Source: an uncultured Arenicella sp. (GTDB lineage: Bacteria; Pseudomonadota; Gammaproteobacteria; Arenicellales; Arenicellaceae). From it: a stretch of DNA of 64,000 bases. Shown in pieces: positions 55,125-63,314 of the stretch. Positions within the stretch are counted from its first letter, which is position 1; the number at the start of each line of letters is the position of its first letter. The stretch is taken from NCBI GenBank assembly GCA_947499305.1, contig CANMNN010000004.1, positions 1-64,000 of the forward strand, read 5' to 3'. The notes under the pieces are model-generated. The model searched no databases and was not told the DNA's origin. It worked only from the letters and a program-made list of their open reading frames with translations. The translations under genes and the position numbers were made by a program.

Positions 55125-55331
55125 ATGAATTTATTCCTTGTTACTTTCGCTGTCTTTGTTTTGGTAATGATCTCCATGGCTGTGGGCGTTATCGTCAACA
55201 ATCGTGCCATCAAGGGAAGCTGCGGCGGTTTAAACGATATTGAAGGTCTTAAGGGCGCCTGCGATATATGTGAAGGCAAAAAAGTATGCAGTCGCCGCCG
55301 CAAAATGGAACGCAAGGCGCTAACTAAATAG
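55125..55331 (+). CDS. nqrM: Na+-NQR maturation protein NqrM
   Basis: NqrM is a small membrane protein required to assemble active Na+-NQR, thought to deliver Fe for the NqrD/E cluster. The 68 residues comprise one N-terminal helix (1-24) and a cytoplasmic part with four cysteines: C33 in GSCGGLNDI, C46 and C49 in ACDIC, and C55 in KVCSRR. The pattern is the family signature. It follows apbE by 99 bases. Confidence 0.95.
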   Translation: MNLFLVTFAVFVLVMISMAVGVIVNNRAIKGSCGGLNDIEGLKGACDICEGKKVCSRRRKMERKALTK

Positions 55332-55377
55332 CTCAAATGGACTTGGCCTAGACACCTAATATTGTTGAGTTTGAATC

Positions 55378-56370
55378 GTGTCATTATCTGAGCCAACCGC
55401 GCCACCATCCCCCAATGTAGACGATCCGGAATCGTCCAGCGCCTATGAAAACGGCGCGATCAGAGAGTGCAATGGCAAAATTTGCATCTTTGTAGATGGT
55501 TATTGGGTTCGTTATTACGCTCCGCCAGCAAACACAATGGCAGAGAAGAAAGCGCTTATTTTTTCTTTGCGCCGTCGTGTGTTTCATCATACCGAGCAAG
55601 GAATTAACTCCCCCGGTTGGCGTTTAGAAATAGCCAGAAAGTACTATGAGCAAGAGCAAGATCCAGCTCGAAAACGTGTTAAGGCTGCAATGTTAGCGGG
55701 TTCTTTGTTCAACCGCGCCACCGATATTTTTTCGGGAGTGGTAGAGCTTGAAGAAAAAGGCATTCATATTGATCAAGATAATGCGTTAATGAAACAGTGT
55801 GAGGCGTGTTTTGTTGAAGCGCTTGAGCTAGGTAAGCAAGTGAAGCATTTCAGTGGAGAAGAGGGTGTTGACGAGCTCTGGGGAGAGCCCTTTAAAGCGT
55901 TCTCTTTTCCGATGGACCGCTTTTTCGAAAGTCGGTACATTAAATTGGCACAAACCTTTAAAGCTATTGATTGCATAATTGATCGAATGCTCGAAGTGTT
56001 TAGTGTCGTTGAAGGTTTTGATGGTGTGTTACCCATGCTTGAAGAGCTTAGAGAGGCGTCAAAGACTGAAGTCGAGACAATGCGTAGGGACGAAGTGATT
56101 TACGAGGTATGGCCGCGATATGTTGCTTCTAAGGAAGCGATCGCCAACTTCAAGCCCTGTGGTCTAAGTAGCCATGAAGATCGCCTTCGATATTGGGAAG
56201 ACGGTTTGCGTTTGTTGCACATGGGGAAGGATGTAATAAGCCATTTAAGTGGCGTTCGAGTACCAATGCCGGTCACCACTGCAAATTACATGGCTAACTG
56301 TGACCGTTATGAAAAAAATGGTTCGCTGGATAGTGAGTTTTCGATCCCTGATCAGTGCTTCAAGAGCTAA
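55378..56370 (+). CDS. Hypothetical protein, unrecognised family
   Basis: This is a 330-residue soluble-looking protein with GTG start. A proline/serine/acid-rich N-tail of about 30 residues is followed by NGKICIFVDGYWVRYYAPP, then mostly helical segments: a cysteine pair near 138-142 (KQCEACFVEAL), then a conserved-looking block FPMDRFFESRYIKLAQTFKA. No signal peptide or helix for a membrane is seen, and no catalytic motif that I recognise. It lies between nqrM and a cysB-type regulator and might be co-transcribed with nqrM. I propose no function. Confidence 0.7.
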   Translation: MSLSEPTAPPSPNVDDPESSSAYENGAIRECNGKICIFVDGYWVRYYAPPANTMAEKKALIFSLRRRVFHHTEQGINSPGWRLEIARKYYEQEQDPARKRVKAAMLAGSLFNRATDIFSGVVELEEKGIHIDQDNALMKQCEACFVEALELGKQVKHFSGEEGVDELWGEPFKAFSFPMDRFFESRYIKLAQTFKAIDCIIDRMLEVFSVVEGFDGVLPMLEELREASKTEVETMRRDEVIYEVWPRYVASKEAIANFKPCGLSSHEDRLRYWEDGLRLLHMGKDVISHLSGVRVPMPVTTANYMANCDRYEKNGSLDSEFSIPDQCFKS

Positions 56371-56468
56371 CTATTGAGTTAGTGTTCGCCTTAAAAGTAT
56401 GTGACACTCTTAGTCATTCGATAGTTAACTGGTACAGAGTTATGCTCTAGCCGAACACAACCAAGCCT

Positions 56469-57452
56469 ATGAAACTGAGACAACTTCAATACGTAACTGA
56501 AGTCGTGAAAAACGGCATGAACGTCACTGCGGCGGCCGAAAAATTATTCACCTCGCAACCTGGTGTTAGCAGTCAAATTAAGCGCTTAGAAGAAGAGCTT
56601 GGGGTTACTATATTTGAGCGCAGCGGTAAGCACATCAATGGATTAACTCCTGAAGGTGAACTACTAGTGCAACGCTTTGAATTGATTCTTAACGAGGCTG
56701 ATAACGTTAAGCGAATTGCCGAAGACTTTAGCCACCCAGATTCAGGGATGCTATCAATTGCTACTACTCACACACAAGCGCGTTACGTGTTGCCCCCGGT
56801 AATCACTGAGTTTCGCAAACGCTATCCAAAGGTTCAGTTGCAAATCAACCAAGGTACGCCGGAACAAATTGCTAGTTTGACCGATTCCGGTCAAGCCGAT
56901 ATCGGTATTGCCACAGAGGCTCTAGAGCTATTTGATAACCTAATTTTATTGCCGTGCTATCGATGGAATCGTTGCATTATTGTGCCCAAAGGACATGATT
57001 TGCTTAGCGAGCATGAGTTGAGTTTAGCCGCGATTGCCAAGCATCCTGTTATCACTTATACCTTCGGTGTTGCCGATCGCTCAGTTATTAACCGGGCATT
57101 TACCAAGCAAGGACTTGACCTTAATGTTGTCTTAATGGCGGCAGATGCCGAAGTTATCAAAACCTATGTGCGCAATGATTTAGGCATCGGAATATGCGCG
57201 CGTATGGCGTATGACAAATCACAAGATCAAGATTTAGCCGTACTCGATGCTGGCCATCTTTTTGATTCGAGTGTCACGAGTTTGGCAATACGCAAAAACG
57301 CAGTGCTTCGTGAGTACGTTTATGAGTTTATCCAGTTATTTGCTTCGCACTTGAATAAGGGCGTAGTCGATCAGGCGCTTAAAGCTCACAATGACACAAG
57401 CTTGCAAGACAAGCTTTACCAAGAGTTTGTTAAAGAGGCTGATACTCTTTGA
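56469..57452 (+). CDS. cysB: LysR-family regulator CysB
   Basis: CysB is the activator of cysteine/sulphate assimilation genes that responds to N- or O-acetylserine. It has 327 residues, close to E. coli CysB (324). The helix-turn-helix region includes MKLRQLQYVTEVVKNGMNVT and TSQPGVSSQIKRLEEELG. Further characteristic stretches are TTHTQARYVLPPVI and HPVITYTFGVADRSVI. CysB and Cbl are related, and the length, end and lack of a sulphonate gene nearby favour CysB. No cys target genes are in this window. Confidence 0.9.
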   Translation: MKLRQLQYVTEVVKNGMNVTAAAEKLFTSQPGVSSQIKRLEEELGVTIFERSGKHINGLTPEGELLVQRFELILNEADNVKRIAEDFSHPDSGMLSIATTHTQARYVLPPVITEFRKRYPKVQLQINQGTPEQIASLTDSGQADIGIATEALELFDNLILLPCYRWNRCIIVPKGHDLLSEHELSLAAIAKHPVITYTFGVADRSVINRAFTKQGLDLNVVLMAADAEVIKTYVRNDLGIGICARMAYDKSQDQDLAVLDAGHLFDSSVTSLAIRKNAVLREYVYEFIQLFASHLNKGVVDQALKAHNDTSLQDKLYQEFVKEADTL

Positions 57453-57465
57453 GTCAATCGAGCCT

Positions 57466-58134
57466 CTATAGCGCTTTAAAAAGGCGATCTGTTCTGAGTA
57501 AGTAGTAGTCATCATAGTCGAATGACATTGCTACGCTGCGACTGCGGCCGATTATCTCATCGCGAGGTATAAAACCGATGTAGCGAGAATCAATGCTATT
57601 GTCACGATTGTCGCCCAACGCTAAGTACATCCCCTCTGGAACCACGGTGTTCGAGAAGTTAGCTGCTCTACCTGGACGATTATTAACTCGGATAGCATGC
57701 TTTGCACCCAGTAGATCCTCGTCAAGATCGTTCGAGCTTAAAGGTGTTGTGCCGTCTGTTTCGTTTTTTCTAATTGTATAATCGAGCTCTTGGCCGTTGA
57801 TTGTCAGCACATTGCTTCTCATCGATACTCGATCGCCAGGTACGCCCACAACGCGTTTTACCAAGCGCTTTTCAGAAACTGCAGAGTTAAAAATAATAAT
57901 ATCGCCTCGCTGAGGTTCACCGAGTTTTGCGATGCTGATATTACTAAACGGTAGCTTCAAATCGTAGGCGATTTTATTAATAACAATTCGGTCGCCTTCA
58001 ATAATGGTTGGCTTCATAGAGCCTGTAGGCACAGAGTTCCAATCGGCGAGGCTGCTACGAAAAACGCTCATTAGTATAATGAAAACTATAAAAACTCGAT
58101 TTTCAATTAATAGATGCTTTAATCGGCTAGTCAT
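57466..58134 (-). CDS. lepB: Signal peptidase I
   Basis: LepB cleaves signal peptides of Sec- and Tat-exported proteins at the membrane. It has 222 residues and is shorter than E. coli LepB (324), with a single clear N-terminal helix (about 11-30). The catalytic serine is S39 in PTGSMKPT and the general base K93 in VKRVVGVPGD; the C-terminal box is LGDNRDNSIDSRYIGFI. It is not next to lepA or rnc, so this is perhaps a second paralogue. The coding frames of cysB and lepB converge with only 13 bases between them. Confidence 0.93.
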   Translation of the reverse strand: MTSRLKHLLIENRVFIVFIILMSVFRSSLADWNSVPTGSMKPTIIEGDRIVINKIAYDLKLPFSNISIAKLGEPQRGDIIIFNSAVSEKRLVKRVVGVPGDRVSMRSNVLTINGQELDYTIRKNETDGTTPLSSNDLDEDLLGAKHAIRVNNRPGRAANFSNTVVPEGMYLALGDNRDNSIDSRYIGFIPRDEIIGRSRSVAMSFDYDDYYLLRTDRLFKAL

Positions 58135-58650
58135 AATGGCCTCGGTAGTTAGAGTAGTTTTGATATTAATTTCTAAGTCTTGAGTCTCTCATTTTCATCT
58201 CGCTTGTAGTTCTATATTAAAAAGCGTTAAGCTGGCCTTATTGGAGATTGAAAAGTTAGATTGGTCTCCCCTTGACGGATTTCGCAGTATTTTGTCCCTT
58301 GGACACTGTTTAAATTGCTTTTATGAGTCAATAGGCGCTAAAAAAACCTTAAGCTTATCGATTGTTTGCGTTTGCCAGGCTTTATTCGCCGCCAAAATTG
58401 CGTATCTTTGAGCTCGCAATTATCAATTGAGGAGCATTGAGGAAAGACAATTAGCCGCTGTCTATTTGGCCTTATGCTCGCCGTCGGACTCGCGATGATT
58501 CCCAGTGGTCTAATATTATGCGTTTCCATTTACTTAAACTATTTGCTTGATGGACAAATTTTTTTGACGACACGGTATAAACCTATTCAGGCAAAGATAT
58601 ATTTAGTTGAGGCATTCTGAAACAACAGTAATTGCCGGGAGCTCTTCGTA
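58135..58650. other. Intergenic region between divergent lepB and HNH genes
   Basis: These 516 bases contain the lepB promoter area on the minus strand. On the plus strand a small hydrophobic open frame (58474-58620) is annotated separately. No tRNA, ncRNA or repeat was seen. A 63-codon minus-strand frame (58338-58529) lacks any feature of a gene. Confidence 0.5.
58474..58620 (+). CDS. Possible small membrane protein (48 residues)
   Basis: From ATG 58474 the frame encodes 48 residues with a single hydrophobic segment (MLAVGLAMIPSGLILCVSIY) followed by a polar tail containing TTRYKPIQAK. No clear SD precedes this ATG. An AGGAAAG about 30 bases upstream would suit a non-standard start. It ends 30 bases before the HNH gene. 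The hydrophobic profile is better than expected by chance, but this is a tentative call. Confidence 0.35.
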   Translation: MLAVGLAMIPSGLILCVSIYLNYLLDGQIFLTTRYKPIQAKIYLVEAF

Positions 58651-59247
58651 ATGTACGATTTTAGTCAACAGGTATTGAGAACTGATGTCGCTGGTATGCC
58701 GATAGATTGGGTGAGCTATCAAGATGCCGCGCGCCATTATCATGCAGGGCAAGTTCTCTACACCTGCGGTGACTCACTCTACAAATTACACGGTGGCACC
58801 AACTCATTAAGCGGCCGCCAAAGTATTATCGAGGTAAACTCAATCATTGCCATTGAATCATCAACACAGAGTAAGTTTCACCATAGACAAAACTATACGC
58901 CACCTCTCAATAATCGCATGCTGTTCTTGCGCGACGCCTATAATTGTTTGTATTGCGGGACTGAGTTTCGATATTCAGAGCTTTCACGGGATCACGTAAC
59001 ACCGGTTTCTCAATATGGGCAAAACACCTGGTGTAATGTGGTTACTGCTTGCAAACGTTGTAATAATTTTAAGGCTGGCCGCACACCAGAACAGGCAGCA
59101 ATGCAATTGATTGCGGTACCATTTCAACCCACTCATGCTGAATATGTGTATTTGCGAGGGCGACGTATACTGAGTGATCAAATGGAATTTTTGAGAGCAC
59201 ATTTCCCAAGGTCTAGTCCCCTAAGGGAGCGTTGTTCCTCACTTTAG
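58651..59247 (+). CDS. HNH endonuclease family protein
   Basis: This is a 198-residue protein. The C-terminal half contains a standard HNH nuclease motif with zinc ligands C99 and C102 (NCLYCG), the catalytic D114/H115 (LSRDHVTPVS), N129, and C134, C137 (TACKRCN). The N-terminal 85 residues are of a type I do not recognise. Similar stand-alone HNH proteins are common in marine gammaproteobacteria outside mobile elements, with unknown targets. No restriction partner, intein or phage gene is nearby. Confidence 0.88.
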   Translation: MYDFSQQVLRTDVAGMPIDWVSYQDAARHYHAGQVLYTCGDSLYKLHGGTNSLSGRQSIIEVNSIIAIESSTQSKFHHRQNYTPPLNNRMLFLRDAYNCLYCGTEFRYSELSRDHVTPVSQYGQNTWCNVVTACKRCNNFKAGRTPEQAAMQLIAVPFQPTHAEYVYLRGRRILSDQMEFLRAHFPRSSPLRERCSSL

Positions 59248-59337
59248 GTTTATTGGTGCAGGTGAATTGGTTAGACCGCTAATGCTAAAATGTTGATAGA
59301 CTCGGATTCATCGAAGTAATCCATTTTGCCAAAGTCT

Positions 59338-60093
59338 ATGACTAATTCCGATAGGTCAAGCTTGACCCCCAAACTTGCTTGGCTCGCCTTTGTAGATATG
59401 TTGCCGCTTTGTTTAGCGGTGTTGCCTTGGGGAGTGTTGACCGGCGCTCTGGCCGTGCAGGCCGGTTTTTCGGTCGCTCAGTCTCAAGCGTTATCGTTAT
59501 TGGTCTTTGCCGGCGCAGCTCAATTGTCCGCAATAACTTTTTTCGCAGCAGGCACCGCTTACGGAGCCATTTTTGCATCTACTTTCGTTATTAGTGCTCG
59601 CCATCTACTCTATTCACTAACCTTTCGGCAGCACATCGCTCAGGAGTCATGGCTAACGCGTGTTGCCTTGGCATTTTTACTTACCGACGAAATGTTTGCC
59701 GTATCGGAGGCCCACACCAAGCGTAGCGGCGCTTTCTCTGTGCGATATGCTTTGGTGTCCGGTTTGTTTTTCTACATCGCTTGGAACGTGGCCACTGCGA
59801 TAGGAATTGCCTTGGCTACTCTAGGGCAGAATGCAGATTCACTTGGTTTGGACTCCCTAGGCTTGGAGTTCGCCATCGTTGCTACTTTTATCGCCATGAC
59901 CTTCGGAGAACTCCGTCGCTTTCCTGTGTTAGTCGCGATTGTGATTAGTGGTAGTGTCGCCGTTTTTTCTAAGCCGTTTTTCTCGGATAGCTATATTATT
60001 TTTGCAGCTGTTTCAGGAATGATCGCTGCGTATTTTTGTGATAGGTCAGATGTTTCCACAGGTGTTGAAGTGAAACCGGAGCAAGTACTATGA
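59338..60093 (+). CDS. azlC: AzlC-family branched-chain amino acid exporter, large subunit
   Basis: This is a 251-residue inner-membrane protein of AzlC/YgaZ type with about six to eight helices. The motifs LPLCLAVLPWGVLTGALAVQAG, GAAQLSAITFF and SARHLLYSLTFRQHI are characteristic. I chose ATG 59338; an earlier TTG at 59326 is possible. Its stop overlaps the start of azlD by ATGA. Substrates are probably branched-chain or similar amino acids, inferred from family knowledge. Confidence 0.9.
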   Translation: MTNSDRSSLTPKLAWLAFVDMLPLCLAVLPWGVLTGALAVQAGFSVAQSQALSLLVFAGAAQLSAITFFAAGTAYGAIFASTFVISARHLLYSLTFRQHIAQESWLTRVALAFLLTDEMFAVSEAHTKRSGAFSVRYALVSGLFFYIAWNVATAIGIALATLGQNADSLGLDSLGLEFAIVATFIAMTFGELRRFPVLVAIVISGSVAVFSKPFFSDSYIIFAAVSGMIAAYFCDRSDVSTGVEVKPEQVL

Positions 60094-60401
60094 CCTGGAC
60101 GTTGATAATTGGGATGGCTACGATTACGTATATCAATCGGTATTTTTTCTTCGCGCGCTCAATTGCCTATCGTCCTGGCCCTCATGCTCAGAGATTGCTA
60201 AGCTACTCATCGTACGCAGTCCTGACTGCGATTTGGGCGCCTATCGTATTTGAATTTGACGGGATACACGAAGTTGATCTTGCAGGGTTAGATTACTTAA
60301 TAGCAACTAGTCTAGCGGCGGCCCTTAGTTTTTTGCGGATAAACAGCCTAATTGTGGTGCTGGCAAGCACTGCTGTGTTTTTTTTGATTCGGTTTGTCTA
60401 A
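60090..60401 (+). CDS. azlD: AzlD-family exporter, small subunit
   Basis: This is a 103-residue membrane protein with three to four helices. It matches AzlD in TYINRYFFFARSIAYRPGPHAQRLLSYS and the ending LSFLRINSLIVVLASTAVFFLIR. It overlaps azlC (ATGA), which is the standard arrangement, so both are made as one two-subunit exporter. Confidence 0.9.
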   Translation: MTWTLIIGMATITYINRYFFFARSIAYRPGPHAQRLLSYSSYAVLTAIWAPIVFEFDGIHEVDLAGLDYLIATSLAAALSFLRINSLIVVLASTAVFFLIRFV

Positions 60402-60432
60402 GTTCGTATTTAGCAAGTTAAGATTTTTTGGC

Positions 60433-60465
60433 AAAAAAATACCCCGCTATTGCGAGGTATTTTTA
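60433..60465. terminator. Terminator between azlD and ppiC
   Basis: A 9-bp stem (60439-60447 with 60452-60460) has a 4-base loop. The one non-Watson-Crick pair is a U-G wobble on the minus strand but an A-C clash on the plus strand. The minus strand also has a run of seven T residues after the stem, so it mainly ends ppiC transcription. Confidence 0.85.
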
Positions 60466-60486
60466 AAAAATCTAAGCGACTTTAAA

Positions 60487-60771
60487 CTAGCTATCACGCT
60501 GAGTAATTTCGACCAGATGGTAACCAAATTGTGTTTGAACTGGGCCGTGAACTTTGCCAACTTCTTCATTGAATACTACTCGATCAAACTCAGGCACCAT
60601 CATGCCAGGGCCGAAACTACCTAAATCGCCACCTTGCTTGCCCGATGGGCATTGAGAATGCTCAGCTGCAGCCGCCTCAAAAGTTTGTTCGCCAGCGTTA
60701 ATTTTAGTTTGAAGATCCAAACATGCTTGTTCAGTAGACACCAAAATGTGTCGTGCAGATGCCGTAGTCAT
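60487..60771 (-). CDS. ppiC: Peptidyl-prolyl cis-trans isomerase C (parvulin)
   Basis: This is a 94-residue cytoplasmic parvulin from the ATG at 60771 (MTTASARHILV). An ATG at 60798 would add nine residues not in family members. The signature CPSGKQGGDLGSFGPGMMVPEFD then FGYHLVEI is complete, including the substrate cleft H8-region and the conserved FGYH end. It is close to E. coli PpiC (93 residues). The protein helps folding by isomerising prolyl bonds. Confidence 0.94.
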   Translation of the reverse strand: MTTASARHILVSTEQACLDLQTKINAGEQTFEAAAAEHSQCPSGKQGGDLGSFGPGMMVPEFDRVVFNEEVGKVHGPVQTQFGYHLVEITQRDS

Positions 60772-60899
60772 TGTGTTGTAAAACCTGTGATTTTTCAAAG
60801 ACGCGCATAATACTTACTTTGCAGCGTGAATCCCAGTTACAATCCCTAAAAAAACCGCTTTGAAGCTAAATATTTCACAGAATCTGGCCAAATCTAGCC

Positions 60900-61871
60900 T
60901 TGAATACACTTCTTTTTAAAATACTCCGAATAGTTGTAACAATTTGCCTGCTTGGCGTGGTTTTCTATCTCGCTGACTTGTTCTCATCAGAGGGGCGCCA
61001 ACGACTATTTGAAACCCTTAAAAACGCTGACCCCCAACTGCTCGTTGCTGCGTTTATGCTTGGCATATTGATTAATATGGTGAGCTCATTTAAGTGGTAT
61101 TTGCTAACGCGCTCTCAGTCTTTAGGCGCGGGTTATTGGCGAATTTTTGCCTATTATTTGGTTGGGCAGTTTTACAACATGTTCTTACCCACTAGTGTTG
61201 GTGGAGACCTTGTTCGCTCATATGAGCTAGGACGCTTTTCTGGGCGCCAAGCGGATTCTTTAGCGTCGGTTTTCGTCGAACGCTACACCGGGGTAGTTAC
61301 CTTGCTGTTCGTGGCGGCTCTGGCTGTACTGTCGCAGCTAGCGCGATTTAATCAACAGTTTATTCTTTTCACGCTCGGTGTATTCGTTTTCGGTTTAGGT
61401 CTGATAGCTTGGTTGATTTTCGATCAGAGGTTATACCATGGAGTTCGAAAGCTTGTTCAATCGCGATTCTCAGCAAGTGAGAACCTGTTTTCAAAGCTTG
61501 ATAGGTTATTGGAATCAATAGACGCGTATAAGAACAAGCCGATGACGATTGCAGTGGCTTTTCTGAACTCTTTGTTATTTTATTTTGTTGCGGTACTCAA
61601 CGTTTTGATTTGTGCTTGGGTATTTAGTCCGGAAGTTTTATTTGTTGATATATTGATCGCCACGCCGATCATCATGCTAATCATGAATTTACCTATTTCC
61701 TTCGGAAATATTGGACTAATGGAGGTTGGGTACGTAAGTGTTCTCGCATTGCTTGGCTACGGTGCAGAGCTAGGTTTGGCGATAATGGTTTTGATGCGTT
61801 TAAAGTCCGTATTCGATGCTGCCTTAGGCGGGGTATTGCACCCAATATTTGTGACGAAAAAGCATGAATAG
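60900..61871 (+). CDS. UPF0104 / lysylphosphatidylglycerol synthase TM-domain-like protein
   Basis: This is a 323-residue membrane protein with about eight helices. It starts with TTG at 60900; no ATG occurs within the first helix. The family motif is LVGQFYNMFLPTSVGGDLVR with RSYELGRFSGRQADSLASV following. Such proteins are proposed flippases or membrane partners of glycosyltransferases. It is 78 bases upstream of ugd and likely works in surface polysaccharide or LPS assembly, inferred from position. Confidence 0.88.
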   Translation: MNTLLFKILRIVVTICLLGVVFYLADLFSSEGRQRLFETLKNADPQLLVAAFMLGILINMVSSFKWYLLTRSQSLGAGYWRIFAYYLVGQFYNMFLPTSVGGDLVRSYELGRFSGRQADSLASVFVERYTGVVTLLFVAALAVLSQLARFNQQFILFTLGVFVFGLGLIAWLIFDQRLYHGVRKLVQSRFSASENLFSKLDRLLESIDAYKNKPMTIAVAFLNSLLFYFVAVLNVLICAWVFSPEVLFVDILIATPIIMLIMNLPISFGNIGLMEVGYVSVLALLGYGAELGLAIMVLMRLKSVFDAALGGVLHPIFVTKKHE

Positions 61872-61949
61872 TCTATCATTGCGGCTTTACAGCTAAATCG
61901 ACTCAATAGGGCGGTTTTGTGGCTTTTTGACACAGTTACTTAATAGATC

Positions 61950-63275
61950 ATGAATATTTCAATCGTTGGCACAGGCTATGTTGGCCTAGTTACTGGAACC
62001 TGTTTTGCTGATGTCGGCAACCAGGTGCTTTGCGTCGATAAAGACCAAAGTAAAATCGATATGTTGTTGGGAGGTAAGATTCCAATTTTCGAACCAGGGC
62101 TGGAAGATTTAGTTAAAAGCAGTGTCGATCAGAAGCGCCTGAAGTTTACAACCGATATTCAAGCTGCGGTCGACCATGCTCAAATTATTTTTATTGCCGT
62201 AGGCACTCCACCCGATGAGGACGGCTCGGCGGATTTATCACATGTGCTAGCGGTAGCTAAATCGATAGGTCAAAGTCTGTCTGAGTACCGTACTGTAGTA
62301 ACTAAGTCCACGGTACCAGTCGGCACAGCTGAGAAAGTTAGATCTGCAATTCAGGCCGAGCTTGATGCTCGAGGTGTTGATATAGAATTCAGTGTGGCAT
62401 CTAACCCTGAATTTTTGAAAGAGGGTGCGGCGATCGAGGATTTTATGAAACCCGATCGTGTAGTGATAGGCGCCGATGATGAGCGAGCCGTGGCGATAAT
62501 GCGTGAGCTTTATGCGCCGTTTAATCGAAACCATGAACGTTTGATCGTTATGGATATTCCGTCAGCAGAGCTGACCAAGTACGCAGCTAATGCCATGCTG
62601 GCGACTAAAATTTCCTTTATGAATGAATTGTCTAACCTTGCCGAGTTGCTTGATGCAGATATCGAGCTGGTTCGCCAAGGTATTGGTTCAGATCCCAGAA
62701 TAGGATATCACTTTATCTATCCTGGCTGTGGTTATGGGGGCTCTTGCTTTCCTAAAGATGTTCAAGCGTTGCATCGTACCGCTAGTCAAAACGGTTACGA
62801 GGCGAGAATTCTCGACGCCGTAGAAGCGGTAAATCAAGATCAAAAGTCGGTGCTATTGCACAAAATTGATAGGCATATGGGGGCTAACTTAAGCGGCAAA
62901 ACATTTGCTGTTTGGGGCCTTGCATTTAAGCCCAATACTGATGATATGCGTGAAGCGCCGAGCCGTGTAATTATCGATGGTTTACTTGCTCGTGGTGCAA
63001 AAATAAAAGCGTTCGACCCAGTTGCCACCGAAGAAGCTAGTCACATCTACGCTAATAACGAATCAGTAGTCTTTTGCGATGACTTATATAAAGCTACTCA
63101 AGACTCCGATGCCTTAGTTCTGGTCACCGAATGGAAGACTTTTCGAAGCCCCGACTTCGCACGACTAAAAGAACAATTAGGTGATAGTGTTATTTTTGAC
63201 GGCCGTAATATTTATGACCCTGCTTCGCTCGCAAAGCTTGGCTTTAAGTACTTTGGTATTGGGCGTTCGAACTAA
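61950..63275 (+). CDS. ugd: UDP-glucose 6-dehydrogenase
   Basis: Ugd oxidises UDP-glucose to UDP-glucuronate using NAD. The 441 residues begin with the NAD motif [12 protein letters not shown] (4-15). The substrate-binding region has [20 protein letters not shown]. The catalytic cysteine is C266 in [11 protein letters not shown]. The C-terminal UDP-binding domain has [17 protein letters not shown]. The product serves acidic exopolysaccharide or LPS modification. hldE follows after 39 bases. Confidence 0.96.
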   Translation: MNISIVGTGYVGLVTGTCFADVGNQVLCVDKDQSKIDMLLGGKIPIFEPGLEDLVKSSVDQKRLKFTTDIQAAVDHAQIIFIAVGTPPDEDGSADLSHVLAVAKSIGQSLSEYRTVVTKSTVPVGTAEKVRSAIQAELDARGVDIEFSVASNPEFLKEGAAIEDFMKPDRVVIGADDERAVAIMRELYAPFNRNHERLIVMDIPSAELTKYAANAMLATKISFMNELSNLAELLDADIELVRQGIGSDPRIGYHFIYPGCGYGGSCFPKDVQALHRTASQNGYEARILDAVEAVNQDQKSVLLHKIDRHMGANLSGKTFAVWGLAFKPNTDDMREAPSRVIIDGLLARGAKIKAFDPVATEEASHIYANNESVVFCDDLYKATQDSDALVLVTEWKTFRSPDFARLKEQLGDSVIFDGRNIYDPASLAKLGFKYFGIGRSN

Positions 63276-63314
63276 TATTAGATGTTGAGTATTCACGGCT
63301 TATAAAGAATATTT

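Noticed and set aside
58338-58529. 63-codon minus-strand frame between lepB and the HNH gene
   Set aside because: No SD, no hydrophobic or conserved pattern, low quality composition.
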